Source: a bacterium (GTDB lineage: Bacteria > Chloroflexota > Dormibacteria > Dormibacterales > Dormibacteraceae). From it: a stretch of 64,000 nucleotides of DNA. The stretch spans positions 124,001 through 188,000 of the forward strand of contig SCQL01000009.1 in assembly GCA_004299235.1 (NCBI GenBank), in the 5' to 3' direction. The notes below the pieces were generated by a model. That model saw nothing but the letters and a program-made list of their open reading frames with translations, ran no database searches and had not been told where the DNA came from. Shown piece after piece: positions 7,227-16,696 of the stretch. The translations under genes and the position numbers were made by a program. How positions within the stretch are numbered: position 1 is the first letter of the stretch; each line of letters starts with the position of its first letter.

Positions 7227-8505
7227 CGATCGCCAGCCCCCCCGCGACCAGCAGCCCTCCCATGCCGCCGATGACGTGCGCGGTGCCGATGGTGTCCGAG
7301 AGCGCGGCGGCGACCAGCACCGGCAGCGCGGTCACGCCGTTGATGACCATGTAGAGGAGCGCGAAGACGCGGCCTCGGATCTCATCGCTGGTGGATTCCA
7401 TCAGGTAGGTGACCGCGGGGATCATGATCGCGCCGAACTCGACGCCGAGGAGGAAGCTGAAGGCGGCGCCGGTGATCCGGCGGTGCACCTGCAGGTCGGG
7501 GAACTGGGTCATCGCCTGGGGTACCGCGGCCAGCGCGAGCATCGTCAACCCGTTGGCGACCAGCGACCCGGCCAGCAGCCGCGATCGGTCGAAGTGCCGG
7601 ACGAACTGGCCGAGCAGCACCGCGCTGAGGATCGCCCCCGCCGTGGCCGGGCCGAGGATCACGTACGTGTCCTGGGCCGCGATGCCGATGACCCTGCTGA
7701 CGTAGGCCGGCGCCAGCGTGAACAGCATGAAGAGCACCAGGACCGCGATGCTCACCTGGCCGAACGCCAGGAGCAGGCCGCGGGACGCGCGCAGGGCATC
7801 GACGCCCTCTTTGAGGTCGATGAGCATGTGGTGGAAGCGGCTTCGACTCGCCGACACCGGGGGCTCGGTGGTCCGCTGCAGCGGCGGGATGTCGGACGCG
7901 AAGATCAGCGTCCCGGCGATGACCAGGAGAACGACCGCGAACCAGTAGGGCGCATAGAGATCGATCCTGGACAGGATCGGCGCCAGCGCACCGCCGACGA
8001 CCAGCGTCAGCACCATGGTCAGCAGCGCCATCGAGTTGGCGGTGATGAGCGCCGAGCGCGGCAGGATGGTCGGGATCACCGCCGCCTCGGCGGGACCGAA
8101 CAGCTGGCCGACCGCGGAGAAGACAAGCGTGATCAGCAGCAGATGCAGGAAGTCGCCCCGCAGGCCCGGCACGAGCGCGGCCAGCGGGATCAGGGCCACC
8201 GCCGCGGCGCGGCCGAGGTTGCACCACAGCATGATCTGCTTGCGGTTCAACCGGTCGGCGATGACGCCCGCGGGCGGCGCGAACAGGACGGCCGGCACCG
8301 TGTAGGCGAGGAGCGTCACGGCCACGGGCGTGCTGCCGCCGGAGATGTGGTACGCAAGGATGATCAGCGAGAAGAGCAGGAACTTGTCGGCGAGCTGCGC
8401 GGCCAGCTGCGCGAACCAGATGTTTCGAAACGCGGTGTGACGCAACACCGCCCGAAAGCCGCCTGGACCTTCGACATCGAACCGGAACGGGACTTCCACG
8501 GACAC
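7177..8505 (-). CDS. Major facilitator superfamily transporter
   Basis: The 442-aa protein has about 12 hydrophobic segments and an MFS loop motif A-like signature GVIADRLNRKQIMLW. It resembles MFS_3/enterobactin-exporter-like drug efflux proteins (opening FRAVLRHTAFRNIWFAQLAAQLAD). The substrate is unknown. It is the last gene of the dinG-rsmI-metG-tatD-rsmA operon, starting at GTG 6 nt after rsmA, and overlaps the convergent DedA gene by 50 bp. Confidence 0.87.
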   Translation of the reverse strand: MSVEVPFRFDVEGPGGFRAVLRHTAFRNIWFAQLAAQLADKFLLFSLIILAYHISGGSTPVAVTLLAYTVPAVLFAPPAGVIADRLNRKQIMLWCNLGRAAAVALIPLAALVPGLRGDFLHLLLITLVFSAVGQLFGPAEAAVIPTILPRSALITANSMALLTMVLTLVVGGALAPILSRIDLYAPYWFAVVLLVIAGTLIFASDIPPLQRTTEPPVSASRSRFHHMLIDLKEGVDALRASRGLLLAFGQVSIAVLVLFMLFTLAPAYVSRVIGIAAQDTYVILGPATAGAILSAVLLGQFVRHFDRSRLLAGSLVANGLTMLALAAVPQAMTQFPDLQVHRRITGAAFSFLLGVEFGAIMIPAVTYLMESTSDEIRGRVFALLYMVINGVTALPVLVAAALSDTIGTAHVIGGMGGLLVAGGLAIVIAWRRGVEPQARSPQ

Positions 8506-8511
8506 TGAAGA

Positions 8512-9345
8512 TTAGCCGCCGAACACGCGGTTGATCCCTTCCCACTCGCCCAGGCTGAGCGTCTGCGGCCGGCGTTGGGGATCGATGCCCAGCTCGTGAA
8601 GACGCCTGCCGGCTTCGGTGCTGCCGAGACCGCTCGTTCTTCCGAGCGCCCCTCCGAGCTGCTTCCGCCGGAACTGGAAGACGGCTTCGACGAGACGGAA
8701 GAAGGCGTCAAGGTCGGGCACGTCGACAGCGGGCCGGTCGCGCACTTCGAGAACGGCCAGGGCTGAATCGACGCGCGGCGGTGGATCGAAGGCCGACGCC
8801 GGGATCGTGAAGGCGATCCGCGGCTCCGCGAAGACCTGGACGGCGACGGTGGCGAGGCTGGCGCCGCCAGCCGCGGTCCACCGCTCCGCCACCTCCTTCT
8901 GGACGACCAGCGAGAGCCGGCGCGGTCGCGGCGCGCGGTCGAGCAGCTTGCGGATCAAAGCGCCGGTGATGTTGTACGGAATGTTTCCGGCGACGACCTC
9001 TCCCCCGTCCGGGAAGCTCGCGCGCGCATCGAACTTGAGGATGTCGGCCTGCGCGACCTCGACGTTGGCGTGCGTCGCGACGACCTCGCGCAGCGCCGGC
9101 AACAGCCGCCGGTCGAGCTCGACCGCCAGCAGGCGGCGGCATCGCGGTGCGAGCGCCAGGGTCAGCGTCCCGACCCCCGCACCGACTTCGAGCACGTCAT
9201 CCTCCGATGTGATGCGCGCCGCCTCCGCGACCGCGTCACGCACCGCGGCATCGACCAGGAAGTTCTGACCGAAGCTGTGCTTGCGATCGATTCGATGACG
9301 CTGGAGCAGCCGCGTCAGCTGGCCGGGGTCCGCCGGGTCGATCAC
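8512..9345 (-). CDS. rsmA: 16S rRNA dimethyladenosine transferase
   Basis: RsmA (KsgA) dimethylates the two adjacent adenines near the 3' end of 16S rRNA late in 30S assembly. The 277-aa sequence shows HSFGQNFLVD at the N-terminus, the SAM-binding motif VLEVGAGVGTLTLAL, and the catalytic motif GNIPYNITGALI, followed by the C-terminal domain with FQFRRKQL. It starts with GTG 22 nt after tatD. The pairing with tatD is conserved in many bacteria. Confidence 0.96.
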   Translation of the reverse strand: MIDPADPGQLTRLLQRHRIDRKHSFGQNFLVDAAVRDAVAEAARITSEDDVLEVGAGVGTLTLALAPRCRRLLAVELDRRLLPALREVVATHANVEVAQADILKFDARASFPDGGEVVAGNIPYNITGALIRKLLDRAPRPRRLSLVVQKEVAERWTAAGGASLATVAVQVFAEPRIAFTIPASAFDPPPRVDSALAVLEVRDRPAVDVPDLDAFFRLVEAVFQFRRKQLGGALGRTSGLGSTEAGRRLHELGIDPQRRPQTLSLGEWEGINRVFGG

Positions 9346-9367
9346 CGGCTAGCCCGCGGCGGCGGGC

Positions 9368-10126
9368 TCACCGCATCCTGCGGAACAGCGCGAGCGCGTT
9401 CGCGCTCTCCTGGTCCGCGAGCTGCGCCAGGGTGACCCCGCGCAGCTCGGCCACGAGCTCGGCGGTGTCGATCAGATACGCCGGCCGGTTGGGCACCCCC
9501 ATGCGCTTTTGCGCGTTGCCGAAAGGCGAGTCGGTCTCGAGGAGGAGACGGTCGGCCGGACACCGCTTGGCTACGTCGCGCAGGGCGTGACGGCTGGGCC
9601 GGGTCACGAGGCCGGCGAATGAGAGAGCAAAGCCGAGGGCCAGGAAGCGCTCGGCCCACTCCCATCCGAGCGCGAAGTAGTGCATGGCACCGCGAAGGCC
9701 TGGGTGAGCGGTCATCGCCTGCAGGAGCTCGGTGTTGGCGCCGCGGTTGTGGATCGAAACCGGAAGGTCGAGCTCCACCGCCAGCGCGAACAGCTGATGC
9801 AGGCGAGCCACCTGGACTTCGTGCGGAGGGCCGTCCGCCGCTTCGAAATCCAGGCCCACCTCCCCGATGACCACGACGCGCTCGTCCGACGCCAGCTCGC
9901 GCAGGGCGTCCAGGTCCGGGTCGCAGGCTTCCGTCGGATAGTGCCCGACCCCGGCCCAAACCTCCGGATGCCGGCGCGCCAGCGCGACCGCCGCGCGGCT
10001 TCGGTCGAGGTCCACGCCCATGGCGATCAGCCGCGTCACGCCGGCGGCGCCGGCCTGCTCCACCACCTCCCGCGACTCTCCAAGCTCCTCGAGGTGGAGG
10101 TGCGTATCGACGAAGTGAAGGGCTAC
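9368..10126 (-). CDS. tatD: TatD-family metal-dependent hydrolase, probable GTA start
   Basis: TatD enzymes are TIM-barrel metal-dependent DNases or deoxyhydrolases. The 252-aa product has the N-terminal metal motif [24 protein letters not shown] and the C-terminal LLETDSP. No ATG, GTG or TTG occurs in frame over the roughly 55 codons upstream of the homology. The first one downstream (in the EVVEQ segment) would remove the essential HxH. GTA at 10126 fits best: an AAGGAG lies seven bases upstream and GTAG overlaps the metG stop TAG. If this is wrong, a sequencing error or another near-cognate start is needed. Confidence 0.9.
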   Translation of the reverse strand, partial: VALHFVDTHLHLEELGESREVVEQAGAAGVTRLIAMGVDLDRSRAAVALARRHPEVWAGVGHYPTEACDPDLDALRELASDERVVVIGEVGLDFEAADGPPHEVQVARLHQLFALAVELDLPVSIHNRGANTELLQAMTAHPGLRGAMHYFALGWEWAERFLALGFALSFAGLVTRPSRHALRDVAKRCPADRLLLETDSPFGNAQKRMGVPNRPAYLIDTAELVAELRGVTLAQLADQESANALALFRRMR

Positions 10127-11871
10127 GTGGAAGCTCCTTCCATCCGCGCCAGCTCTTCGTCGACGACCTTCTCGTCCAGCTTCTTGTAGAGCGCCTGCGG
10201 GGTGCGGAGCTTCTGGCCGGCCGCCAAGCCGGTCGGCTTCCAGGCCGCTTCGTGCGCATACTCGCCCGCGAGCACCGAGTGTGATCGACCGTCCTCCACG
10301 TACTCGCGGACCTCGGGTTGCGGCGCGATGACCCCGTCGTGGCCGAGCATCTCGTGCAGGCGCTGCGAGGTGAACGGCAGCACCGGTGTGAAGAGCACCT
10401 TCAGATTGTCGACGCAGCGCAGCGCGACGTGAAGCACCGTCCCGGCACGCTCCCGGTCCGTCTTGATCGTGTGCCACGGCTGCTCCTCGCCGAGGTACTG
10501 GTTGACCAGGGCCGCCAGGCGCATAGCCTCGGTCACGCCGGCTTTGAAGCGCGCCCCATCGAAGAGCTCGCCGACGGAGTCGAATCCCGACTCGACCGCC
10601 GCCAGCACCTCGCGGTCCCGCGGCGTGAGGTCGCCGGCCGGTGGCACCTCGCCGAAGTTCCGATGGGCGTTGACCAGCGTCCGGTGGACGAGGTTGCCCC
10701 ACGTGCCGACCAGCTCGTCGTTGTTGCGGCGCACGAACTCCGACCAGGTGAAGTCGGTGTCCTGCGTCTCCGGTCCCGCGATCGCGAGGTAGTAGCGAAG
10801 CGGGTCCGGGTCGTAGCGCGAAAGAAAGTCGCCGACCCAGATCCCGACCCGCCGGCTGCGGCTGAACTTGTTGCCCTCCATGTTGAGGTTCTCGGTCGCG
10901 ACGATGTCGTAGGGCAGGTTGAGGTCGCCCGCGCCCAGCAGCATCGCCGGCCAGATGATGGTGTGGAAGATGATGTTGTCCTTGCCCATGAAGTAGTAGT
11001 GGCGAGCGCCGGCGTCCTTCCACCACCGCTTCCAGGCGTCGGGATCGTCGTGGACCGACGCCCACTCGACGCTGGCGGACAGATAACCCACCACCGCGTC
11101 GAACCACACGTACAGGCGCTTCATGTCGAGGTCCTTCCAGCGCGGCAGCGGGATCGGCACGCCCCAGTCGATGTCGCGGGTGATGGCTCGCGGCTTGAGC
11201 TCCGAGACGAAGTTGGCGGCGAACGCCCGCACGTTGGGCCGCCATTGGTCCTGCTTGGCGATCCAATCCCGCAGCTCGTCGGCGAACGCCGGCAGCTCGA
11301 GGTACAGGTGCTCGGTCTCGCGGAACTCGGGCACCTCGCCGTTGACCTTCGAGCGGGGATCGATGAGATCCACGGCATCCAGCTGGTTGCCGCAGTTCTC
11401 GCACTGGTCGCCACGTGCGTCCTTGAAGCCGCAGATGGGACAGGTGCCCTCGAGATAGCGGTCGGGCAGGGTGCGCCCGGTGCTCGGTGAGATGGCGCCG
11501 ATGCTCATCCGCGCGACGATGTAGCCCTTTTCGTAGAGCGTCGAGAACAGGCCCTGGACGACGCGGTGGTGGTTGGCGGTGGACGTCTGCGTGAAGAGGT
11601 CGTGGGTCACGCCGAGGTTTTTCAGGTCGCCGACGATGACGTCGTGGTAGCGCCTGACCACCTCCGCCGGGGAGATGCCTTCGCGGTCCGCCTCGGTCGT
11701 GATCGGCGTGCCGTGGTCATCGGTGCCGCTGACCATCAGCACCTCGTTGCCGCGCAGGCGGTGATAGCGCGCAAAGATGTCCGGCGGCACGCCGATGCTG
11801 GACACATGTCCGAGGTGTCGCGGGCCGCTCGCGTACGGCCAGGCGACGGCGATGAGGATTTTTTCAGGCAC
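10123..11871 (-). CDS. metG: Methionyl-tRNA synthetase
   Basis: This class I synthetase charges both initiator and elongator tRNA-Met. The HIGH-like motif appears as RHLGH, a zinc knuckle as [18 protein letters not shown], and the KMSKS loop as KFSRS. The GTG at 11871 gives 582 aa beginning [15 protein letters not shown], the family start, and overlaps the rsmI stop by 8 nt. The C-terminal EMAP-like dimerisation domain of some homologues is absent. The stop codon overlaps the probable tatD start. Confidence 0.96.
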   Translation of the reverse strand: MPEKILIAVAWPYASGPRHLGHVSSIGVPPDIFARYHRLRGNEVLMVSGTDDHGTPITTEADREGISPAEVVRRYHDVIVGDLKNLGVTHDLFTQTSTANHHRVVQGLFSTLYEKGYIVARMSIGAISPSTGRTLPDRYLEGTCPICGFKDARGDQCENCGNQLDAVDLIDPRSKVNGEVPEFRETEHLYLELPAFADELRDWIAKQDQWRPNVRAFAANFVSELKPRAITRDIDWGVPIPLPRWKDLDMKRLYVWFDAVVGYLSASVEWASVHDDPDAWKRWWKDAGARHYYFMGKDNIIFHTIIWPAMLLGAGDLNLPYDIVATENLNMEGNKFSRSRRVGIWVGDFLSRYDPDPLRYYLAIAGPETQDTDFTWSEFVRRNNDELVGTWGNLVHRTLVNAHRNFGEVPPAGDLTPRDREVLAAVESGFDSVGELFDGARFKAGVTEAMRLAALVNQYLGEEQPWHTIKTDRERAGTVLHVALRCVDNLKVLFTPVLPFTSQRLHEMLGHDGVIAPQPEVREYVEDGRSHSVLAGEYAHEAAWKPTGLAAGQKLRTPQALYKKLDEKVVDEELARMEGAST

Positions 11872-12544
11872 GCGGGGTTCGGGCTTTGCCACTGATGACC
11901 AGGGTAATTTCACCACGCACGTTGTCGCCGAGCGCGGCGCCCACCTCGGCGGCCGTGCCGCGCAGCAGCTGTTCGTGCAGTTTGGTGAGCTCTCGCGCGA
12001 GGGTGAGCTGACGGTCGGGCAGGACCTCGGCGAGCAGCGCCAGCGACTTACGCGCGCGGTACGGGGATTCGAACGCGACCGCGGGTCGCGGATCGTCGAT
12101 CAACGTGGCGAGCAGGCGGCGCATCTCCCCCGGCTTGCGTGGCAGGTAGCCGAGGAAGCTGAACCCGGGTCCGCCATAACCGGCAATCGAAAGCGCCGCG
12201 GTGACGGAGCTCGGTCCCGGGATCGGCACGACGGTGTGACCCGCCTCCCAGGCGGCGGTGACCAGCACTTGGCCCGGGTCCGACACGCTCGGCGTGCCGG
12301 CGTCGCTGACCAGCGCGACGTCGTGCTCGTCGAGGGCGGCCAGCACGCGGGGCAGTCCGCGCCGTTCGACCGGGGCGCGATAGCTGATCAGTGGCTTGCG
12401 GATGCCGTGGCGGCCGAGCAGCCGTGCCGTGACGCGCGTGTCCTCGGCCGCGATGGCGCCCACCTCGGCCAGGACTCGCAGCGCGCGAGCCGAGACGTCT
12501 TCGAGGTTGCCGATTGGAGTGGCCACGACGAACAGGCGGCTCAC
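11864..12544 (-). CDS. rsmI: 16S rRNA 2'-O-ribose C1402 methyltransferase
   Basis: RsmI methylates the ribose of C1402 in the 30S decoding centre. The 226-aa protein opens with [19 protein letters not shown] and carries [16 protein letters not shown] and [16 protein letters not shown], the signature segments of this tetrapyrrole-methylase-fold family. The GTG start overlaps the dinG stop (GTGA). It is followed by metG with an 8-nt overlap. Confidence 0.96.
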   Translation of the reverse strand: MSRLFVVATPIGNLEDVSARALRVLAEVGAIAAEDTRVTARLLGRHGIRKPLISYRAPVERRGLPRVLAALDEHDVALVSDAGTPSVSDPGQVLVTAAWEAGHTVVPIPGPSSVTAALSIAGYGGPGFSFLGYLPRKPGEMRRLLATLIDDPRPAVAFESPYRARKSLALLAEVLPDRQLTLARELTKLHEQLLRGTAAEVGAALGDNVRGEITLVISGKARTPRA

Positions 12545-15276
12545 GCGCGGTCGAGCCAGCGGCCGACCCGGTCCGCGATCTCGCCGGCGGGCCCGACGAA
12601 GCGCGACGCCGGCGGCAGGACGTCGAGGAAGGCCTTGCCGTAGTCGCGGCCGAGGATCCGGTGGTCGAGGATGACCACCGCTCCACGATCCGTGGAACGG
12701 CGGATCAGGCGGCCGAATCCCTGCTTGAGCTTCAACGCGGCCTGGGGCAGAGCCAGCTGGGTGAACGGCTCGCGCACCTGCTCCGCGCGTGCGGCGTAGA
12801 CCGGCTCGGTCGGGACCGGAAACGGCAGCCGCACCATGATCACGCAGCTCAGCCGCTCACCCGGCACGTCTATGCCTTCCCAGAAGGTCGCCGTGCCGAG
12901 CAGCAGCGGTCGCTCGGCCTCCTCGAAAGTCTTGAGCAGCTGGCGCCGCTGGCCGTCGATTCCCTGGCCGAGGATGAGGACCTCGTCGAGGTCGACCCGA
13001 TGCTTGAGGGCCGCGTGCACGTCGCGAAGCTGACGATGCGAGGTGAAGAGCACGAGCGTGCGGCCGCCGACCCGTCGTGCCACCGCGGCGACGACCTCTT
13101 CGACCCGGCGGTCGAAGCCTTCGTGCTCGGGAAACGGGAAGTCGGTGGGCAGGCAGACGAGCGCCTGGTGGAGGAAGTCGAACGGGGACGGCAGGATCAG
13201 CTCCTCGATCTCGGTGTCGAGGCCGACCCGCGAACGGAAGTAGCTGAAGCTGCCGCCGACGGCAAGGGTGGCCGACGTGAACACGGTCGATCGCCGCTCC
13301 GCGTAAACCCGCTCACGAAGCAAGGAGCCGACGTTGACGGGGGCCGCGCGCAGCACCAGGTTCTCGGTGCGCGCGATCAGGGTGAACCAGTGGACGCGAT
13401 TGGGGTCCGGTGTCAGCAGCGCCTCGTCGAGCAGCGCCGTCGCTCCCTGCAGGCGGCCCCTGATGATCTCCAGCTCGCGCACGCCCTGGTCCGGTTCGGC
13501 GCCCCCCAGCCACTCACGCGAGGCGCCGACGGCACGCCGCAGAGCGCCGTCCAGGGCGGCCAGGGCGGTCACCGCGTTCTCGCCGGCGAGCCGGATCGGC
13601 AGCCAGCCTTCGTCCTCGCGTAGCACGGGCGTGAGGCGCAGCGAGTCGTCCCTGCGCTCGGAGTCGCCGAGCCGCGCCCCGATCCAGCCCGCCGCCGAGG
13701 CGAACAGCTCACGGACGCGCGCGCCCGCCGACAGGCTGAGCGGTACCGCCTGGCCGAGGGCGTCCTCCGACGCGCCGAGGTGCGGCTGCCGCCGCAGCTC
13801 CTCGAGCAGGCCGCCGCCACGCTCGGCCGCGCCGGCGCCCGCCAGCCGGTCGATGAGCGCGAGCAGCCCGGGGCCGTCCACCTCCTGGCGCAGGCCGCGC
13901 GTCGCCGCCTCTTCGAGATGGTGGGCCTCGTCGACGACCAGGTGGTCGAACTCCGGCAGCAGCCCGCCCCCCACCTCGGCGTCGGCCAGCAGCAGGGCGT
14001 GGTTGACCACCACCAGGTCCGCCGCCTCCGCCTCGGCGCGGGCGCGGTGCACGTAGCAGTCCTCCTTCGTGCAGTGGATGCCGACGCAGTCGAGCGGATC
14101 GGAGGCGATGCGGGCCCACAGGACCTCCTCGCGACCGTGGAGCCGCAGCTCGGAACGATCGCCGCTTTCGGTCGTGTGCAGCCAGATCAGGATCTTGAGC
14201 TTGAACCGCAGCTCCTCGGGGTCCGGGCACGGTTCGGCGAGATAGCGGCGCCAGCGGCGCAGCGAGACATAGTTGGACCTGCCTTTGAGAAGGCACGCCT
14301 TGAAGTCCCACGGCAGCCATTCGCGCAGCCCCGGCAGGTCCTTGCCCATGAGCTGCTCCTGGAGCGTGTGCGTGTTGGTGGAGACGACCGCCCGCTCGCC
14401 GTGACGCACGGCGCGCGCGATCGAGGGCAGCAGGTAGGCGAGGCTCTTGCCGGTGCCCGTGCCGGCCTCGACGACAAGAGTGCCGCCGCGCGCCTGGATC
14501 TGGGCGACCGCCAAGAGCATCTGCAGTTGGGATTCGCGGTGCTCGTAATCGGGAAGGACGCCCGCCAGCGGGCCCTCGGGTCCGAGCAACGCGGCCACCA
14601 GCTCCGGGTCGTCGGGGGGTAGATCGGCGGGTTCTCGACGGCCGGCGGAATCCGCGCGTTCGGCCGGCGCGGGCACGGGATCCGGGTTCGGCGCCGTGAG
14701 CGCGTCGGCGAAGAAGCGCGCGATCGACCAGCCGTATGGGGCGACGAGCGCGAGCATCGATTCCTTGAGCGCCTCATCGAGCGCCGCCGCCTCTTCACGC
14801 AACCGCAGCAGCAGCTGGCGGGTGGCGTCGGCGTCGTCCAGCGCACGGTGCGGCCTCGGCTGCGTGAAACCCATCTCGGTCGCCAGCAGAGGCAGGCTGT
14901 GGCTGGCGGCCGACGGCAGCAGGATGCGCGCCACATCGAGCGTGTCGAGGATGTCCTGCGCCGGGTCCCAGAGGCCGGCCGCGGTGAGGAAGTCGACGTC
15001 GAGGCGGGCGCCGTGCCCGACCGGCTGGCGGCCGCGCAGGAACTCGGCCAGCTCGCCCAGGGCGGATTGGGCGCTGGCCGCGCCGCGCAGCTCCTCCTGC
15101 TTGATGCCGGTCAGGCGCAGCACGGTCTCCGGCACCGCCCGCCCCGGATCGACCAGCCGCTCGAGGGTGGTGCTGACGCGATCGGGAGTGAAGGCCACCG
15201 CGCCGACCTCGATCACTCTGTCTCGGGCCGGATCGAGACCGGTGGTCTCGAGGTCGAGAGCTGCGTATTCCGGCAC
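12541..15276 (-). CDS. dinG: DnaQ-like exonuclease fused to DinG-type helicase
   Basis: This 911-aa protein joins a DEDDh 3'-5' exonuclease (residues about 1-165; ALDLETTG, GHGARLDVDFL, HRALDDADA) to an XPD/DinG-like superfamily 2 helicase. Walker A is GTGTGKS (about 272-278) and the DEAH box is VVDEAHHLEE. Bacillus-type DinG has the same fusion. In the Fe-S region three cysteines remain (CVGIHCTKEDC), but the position after KGRSNYV is Ser, where a first cluster cysteine is often found. Cluster binding is therefore uncertain. It leads the operon from a GTG with TAGAAT 11 nt upstream. Confidence 0.92.
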   Translation of the reverse strand: MPEYAALDLETTGLDPARDRVIEVGAVAFTPDRVSTTLERLVDPGRAVPETVLRLTGIKQEELRGAASAQSALGELAEFLRGRQPVGHGARLDVDFLTAAGLWDPAQDILDTLDVARILLPSAASHSLPLLATEMGFTQPRPHRALDDADATRQLLLRLREEAAALDEALKESMLALVAPYGWSIARFFADALTAPNPDPVPAPAERADSAGRREPADLPPDDPELVAALLGPEGPLAGVLPDYEHRESQLQMLLAVAQIQARGGTLVVEAGTGTGKSLAYLLPSIARAVRHGERAVVSTNTHTLQEQLMGKDLPGLREWLPWDFKACLLKGRSNYVSLRRWRRYLAEPCPDPEELRFKLKILIWLHTTESGDRSELRLHGREEVLWARIASDPLDCVGIHCTKEDCYVHRARAEAEAADLVVVNHALLLADAEVGGGLLPEFDHLVVDEAHHLEEAATRGLRQEVDGPGLLALIDRLAGAGAAERGGGLLEELRRQPHLGASEDALGQAVPLSLSAGARVRELFASAAGWIGARLGDSERRDDSLRLTPVLREDEGWLPIRLAGENAVTALAALDGALRRAVGASREWLGGAEPDQGVRELEIIRGRLQGATALLDEALLTPDPNRVHWFTLIARTENLVLRAAPVNVGSLLRERVYAERRSTVFTSATLAVGGSFSYFRSRVGLDTEIEELILPSPFDFLHQALVCLPTDFPFPEHEGFDRRVEEVVAAVARRVGGRTLVLFTSHRQLRDVHAALKHRVDLDEVLILGQGIDGQRRQLLKTFEEAERPLLLGTATFWEGIDVPGERLSCVIMVRLPFPVPTEPVYAARAEQVREPFTQLALPQAALKLKQGFGRLIRRSTDRGAVVILDHRILGRDYGKAFLDVLPPASRFVGPAGEIADRVGRWLDRA

Positions 15277-15287
15277 CGGTGTCCCGG

Positions 15288-15293
15288 ATTCTA
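15288..15293 (-). promoter_or_regulatory. -10-like TAGAAT close to the dinG start
   Basis: TAGAAT lies 11 nt upstream of the dinG GTG on its coding strand, and no Shine-Dalgarno sequence separates them. This would give a leader of only a few bases. No convincing -35 hexamer is present 17 nt further upstream. Confidence 0.4.
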
Positions 15294-15338
15294 CGTGGGG
15301 CGGTGGGTAGCGGGGATCGGAACCGGAGCGCCGGTTGT

Positions 15339-15344
15339 TATATT
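15339..15344 (+). promoter_or_regulatory. -10-like TATATT close to the AAA+ ATPase start
   Basis: TATATT stands out in this GC-rich DNA and lies exactly 8 nt before the ATG at 15353, with no ribosome-binding sequence in between. A start point at or 1-2 nt before the ATG would give a leaderless mRNA. This argues against the in-frame TTG at 15335, which lies upstream of the -10 box. Confidence 0.5.
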
Positions 15345-15352
15345 TGCGCCCG

Positions 15353-16663
15353 ATGGTAACCGGGGCGATCGAGGCGCCGAAGCGACTCGAAGACCTTCAC
15401 GTCAGGCGGGACCTCGTCGCCAGCCTGCTGCTGCGGACGATCGCGTTCGCCGATCAGCTGAGCGGGGCTGCGATCGAGACCAGGCTCGGCCTGCCATTCG
15501 AAACGCTCCAGCCGATCATCGAAGAGTTCCAGAAGTCGCAGCTCATGGACACCATGGGGTTCTCGAACGACGCCGGCGTCGAGGGCCGCCCCATCCCGGT
15601 GCGCATGAACTACACGGTCTCGAGCGCCGGGCGGCAGCGCGCCGCCGAGATGTCCGCCGTGCAGACCCGCTACCTCGGCCCATGCCCCATCAACTTCGAG
15701 GACTACCTCGGGCTCGTCCGCTCGCAGGTCACCGGCAAGGCCAACGTCACGGATGGAGCGCTCAAGAAGGCGCTCGGCACGCTGGAGCTCGAGCAGCACG
15801 TCATCGACCAGATCGGTGGCGCCATGGTCTCTCGCGCCTCGCTCTTCATCTTCGGGGCTCCGGGCAACGGGAAGAGCACGATCACCGAACGCATGGCGCT
15901 CCTGATGGGCGCTCCGATCGAGATCCCGCACGCGGTGGCGGTGGGTGACGAGATCATCCGCGTGATCGACCCCGTCTATCACAAGATCGCCGAAGGTGAG
16001 CAGCCGATCGACAGACGCCTGGTCAAGGTGGAGCGGCCGGTGGTGGTTGCGGGCGGAGAGCTCAAGCTGCAGCAGCTGGACCTGACCTACGACGCCTCCA
16101 ACCGCTACTACGAGGCGCCGCTGCAGTGGAAGGCCAATGCCGGGGTCTTCGTCATCGACGACTTCGGGCGCCAGGAGGTGCCACCGATGCGCCTCCTCAA
16201 CCGGTTCATCGTGCCGATGGAGAAGAAGGTCGACTACCTCGACCTCTCCGCCTCAGGCCGGAAGATCGAGCTCCCGTTCCTGGCCCAGGTGGTGTTCTCG
16301 ACCAACCTCTCACCCACCGAGCTGGTCGACGAGGCATTCCTCCGCCGCATGGCTTACAAGATCGGCGTCGGCAATCCCTCGCCCGAGGCGTTCGGCCGCA
16401 TCCTCCGTTACGAGTGCGACCGCCAGGGCGTGGCGTTCGACGAGAAGGCGATCGGCTACCTGCTCAACAACCTCTACGGCAAAAAGCCGCTTCGGGGCTC
16501 GCACCCGCGCGCCTTGATCGCGCGCCTGGTCGACCTTGCCAACTACCGGCAGGAGCCGCCGCGCCTCACGCCTCAGACGCTGAAGGAGGCGTTCGACGCC
16601 TGCTTCAACCCCGCGCTGGGCAGCCTGACCGAAGACGACTGGGCGCGTCCGGCGATCGGATAG
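15353..16663 (+). CDS. AAA+ ATPase with N-terminal winged-helix-like domain
   Basis: The precise role is unknown. The 436-aa protein has an N-terminal region of about 140 residues that looks like a winged helix (LLLRTIAFADQLSGAAIE, LGLPFETLQPIIEEFQKSQL), then an AAA+ core with Walker A FGAPGNGKST and Walker B VFVIDDFG. A sensor-1-like stretch QVVFSTN and an arginine-rich segment FLRRMAYK follow. I recall relatives being annotated as chaperone-like ATPases associated with Flp pilus assembly, which would link it to the Tad locus at 43.8-54.7 kb, but I cannot verify this. It stands alone, divergent from dinG. Confidence 0.72.
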   Translation: MVTGAIEAPKRLEDLHVRRDLVASLLLRTIAFADQLSGAAIETRLGLPFETLQPIIEEFQKSQLMDTMGFSNDAGVEGRPIPVRMNYTVSSAGRQRAAEMSAVQTRYLGPCPINFEDYLGLVRSQVTGKANVTDGALKKALGTLELEQHVIDQIGGAMVSRASLFIFGAPGNGKSTITERMALLMGAPIEIPHAVAVGDEIIRVIDPVYHKIAEGEQPIDRRLVKVERPVVVAGGELKLQQLDLTYDASNRYYEAPLQWKANAGVFVIDDFGRQEVPPMRLLNRFIVPMEKKVDYLDLSASGRKIELPFLAQVVFSTNLSPTELVDEAFLRRMAYKIGVGNPSPEAFGRILRYECDRQGVAFDEKAIGYLLNNLYGKKPLRGSHPRALIARLVDLANYRQEPPRLTPQTLKEAFDACFNPALGSLTEDDWARPAIG

Positions 16664-16696
16664 ACGTTTTTCGACCGGCGGGATGGCGGCTCACCC

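Noticed and set aside
9368-11404. A 678-codon open frame covering tatD and running through metG on the same strand
   Set aside because: Only the last 252 codons resemble a protein (TatD). The upstream part is Arg/Pro-rich out-of-frame reading of metG.
12514-13623. Long open frames antisense to dinG, and similar antisense frames opposite alaS (34646-37114) and thrS (4849-6363)
   Set aside because: They are shadows produced by the high GC third-position bias of the true genes. They show no domain-like sequence and no independent start signals.
15335-15352. TTG at 15335 as the start of the AAA+ ATPase
   Set aside because: The TTG lies upstream of the TATATT -10-like box. The ATG at 15353 has the expected short spacing and matches the likely protein start.
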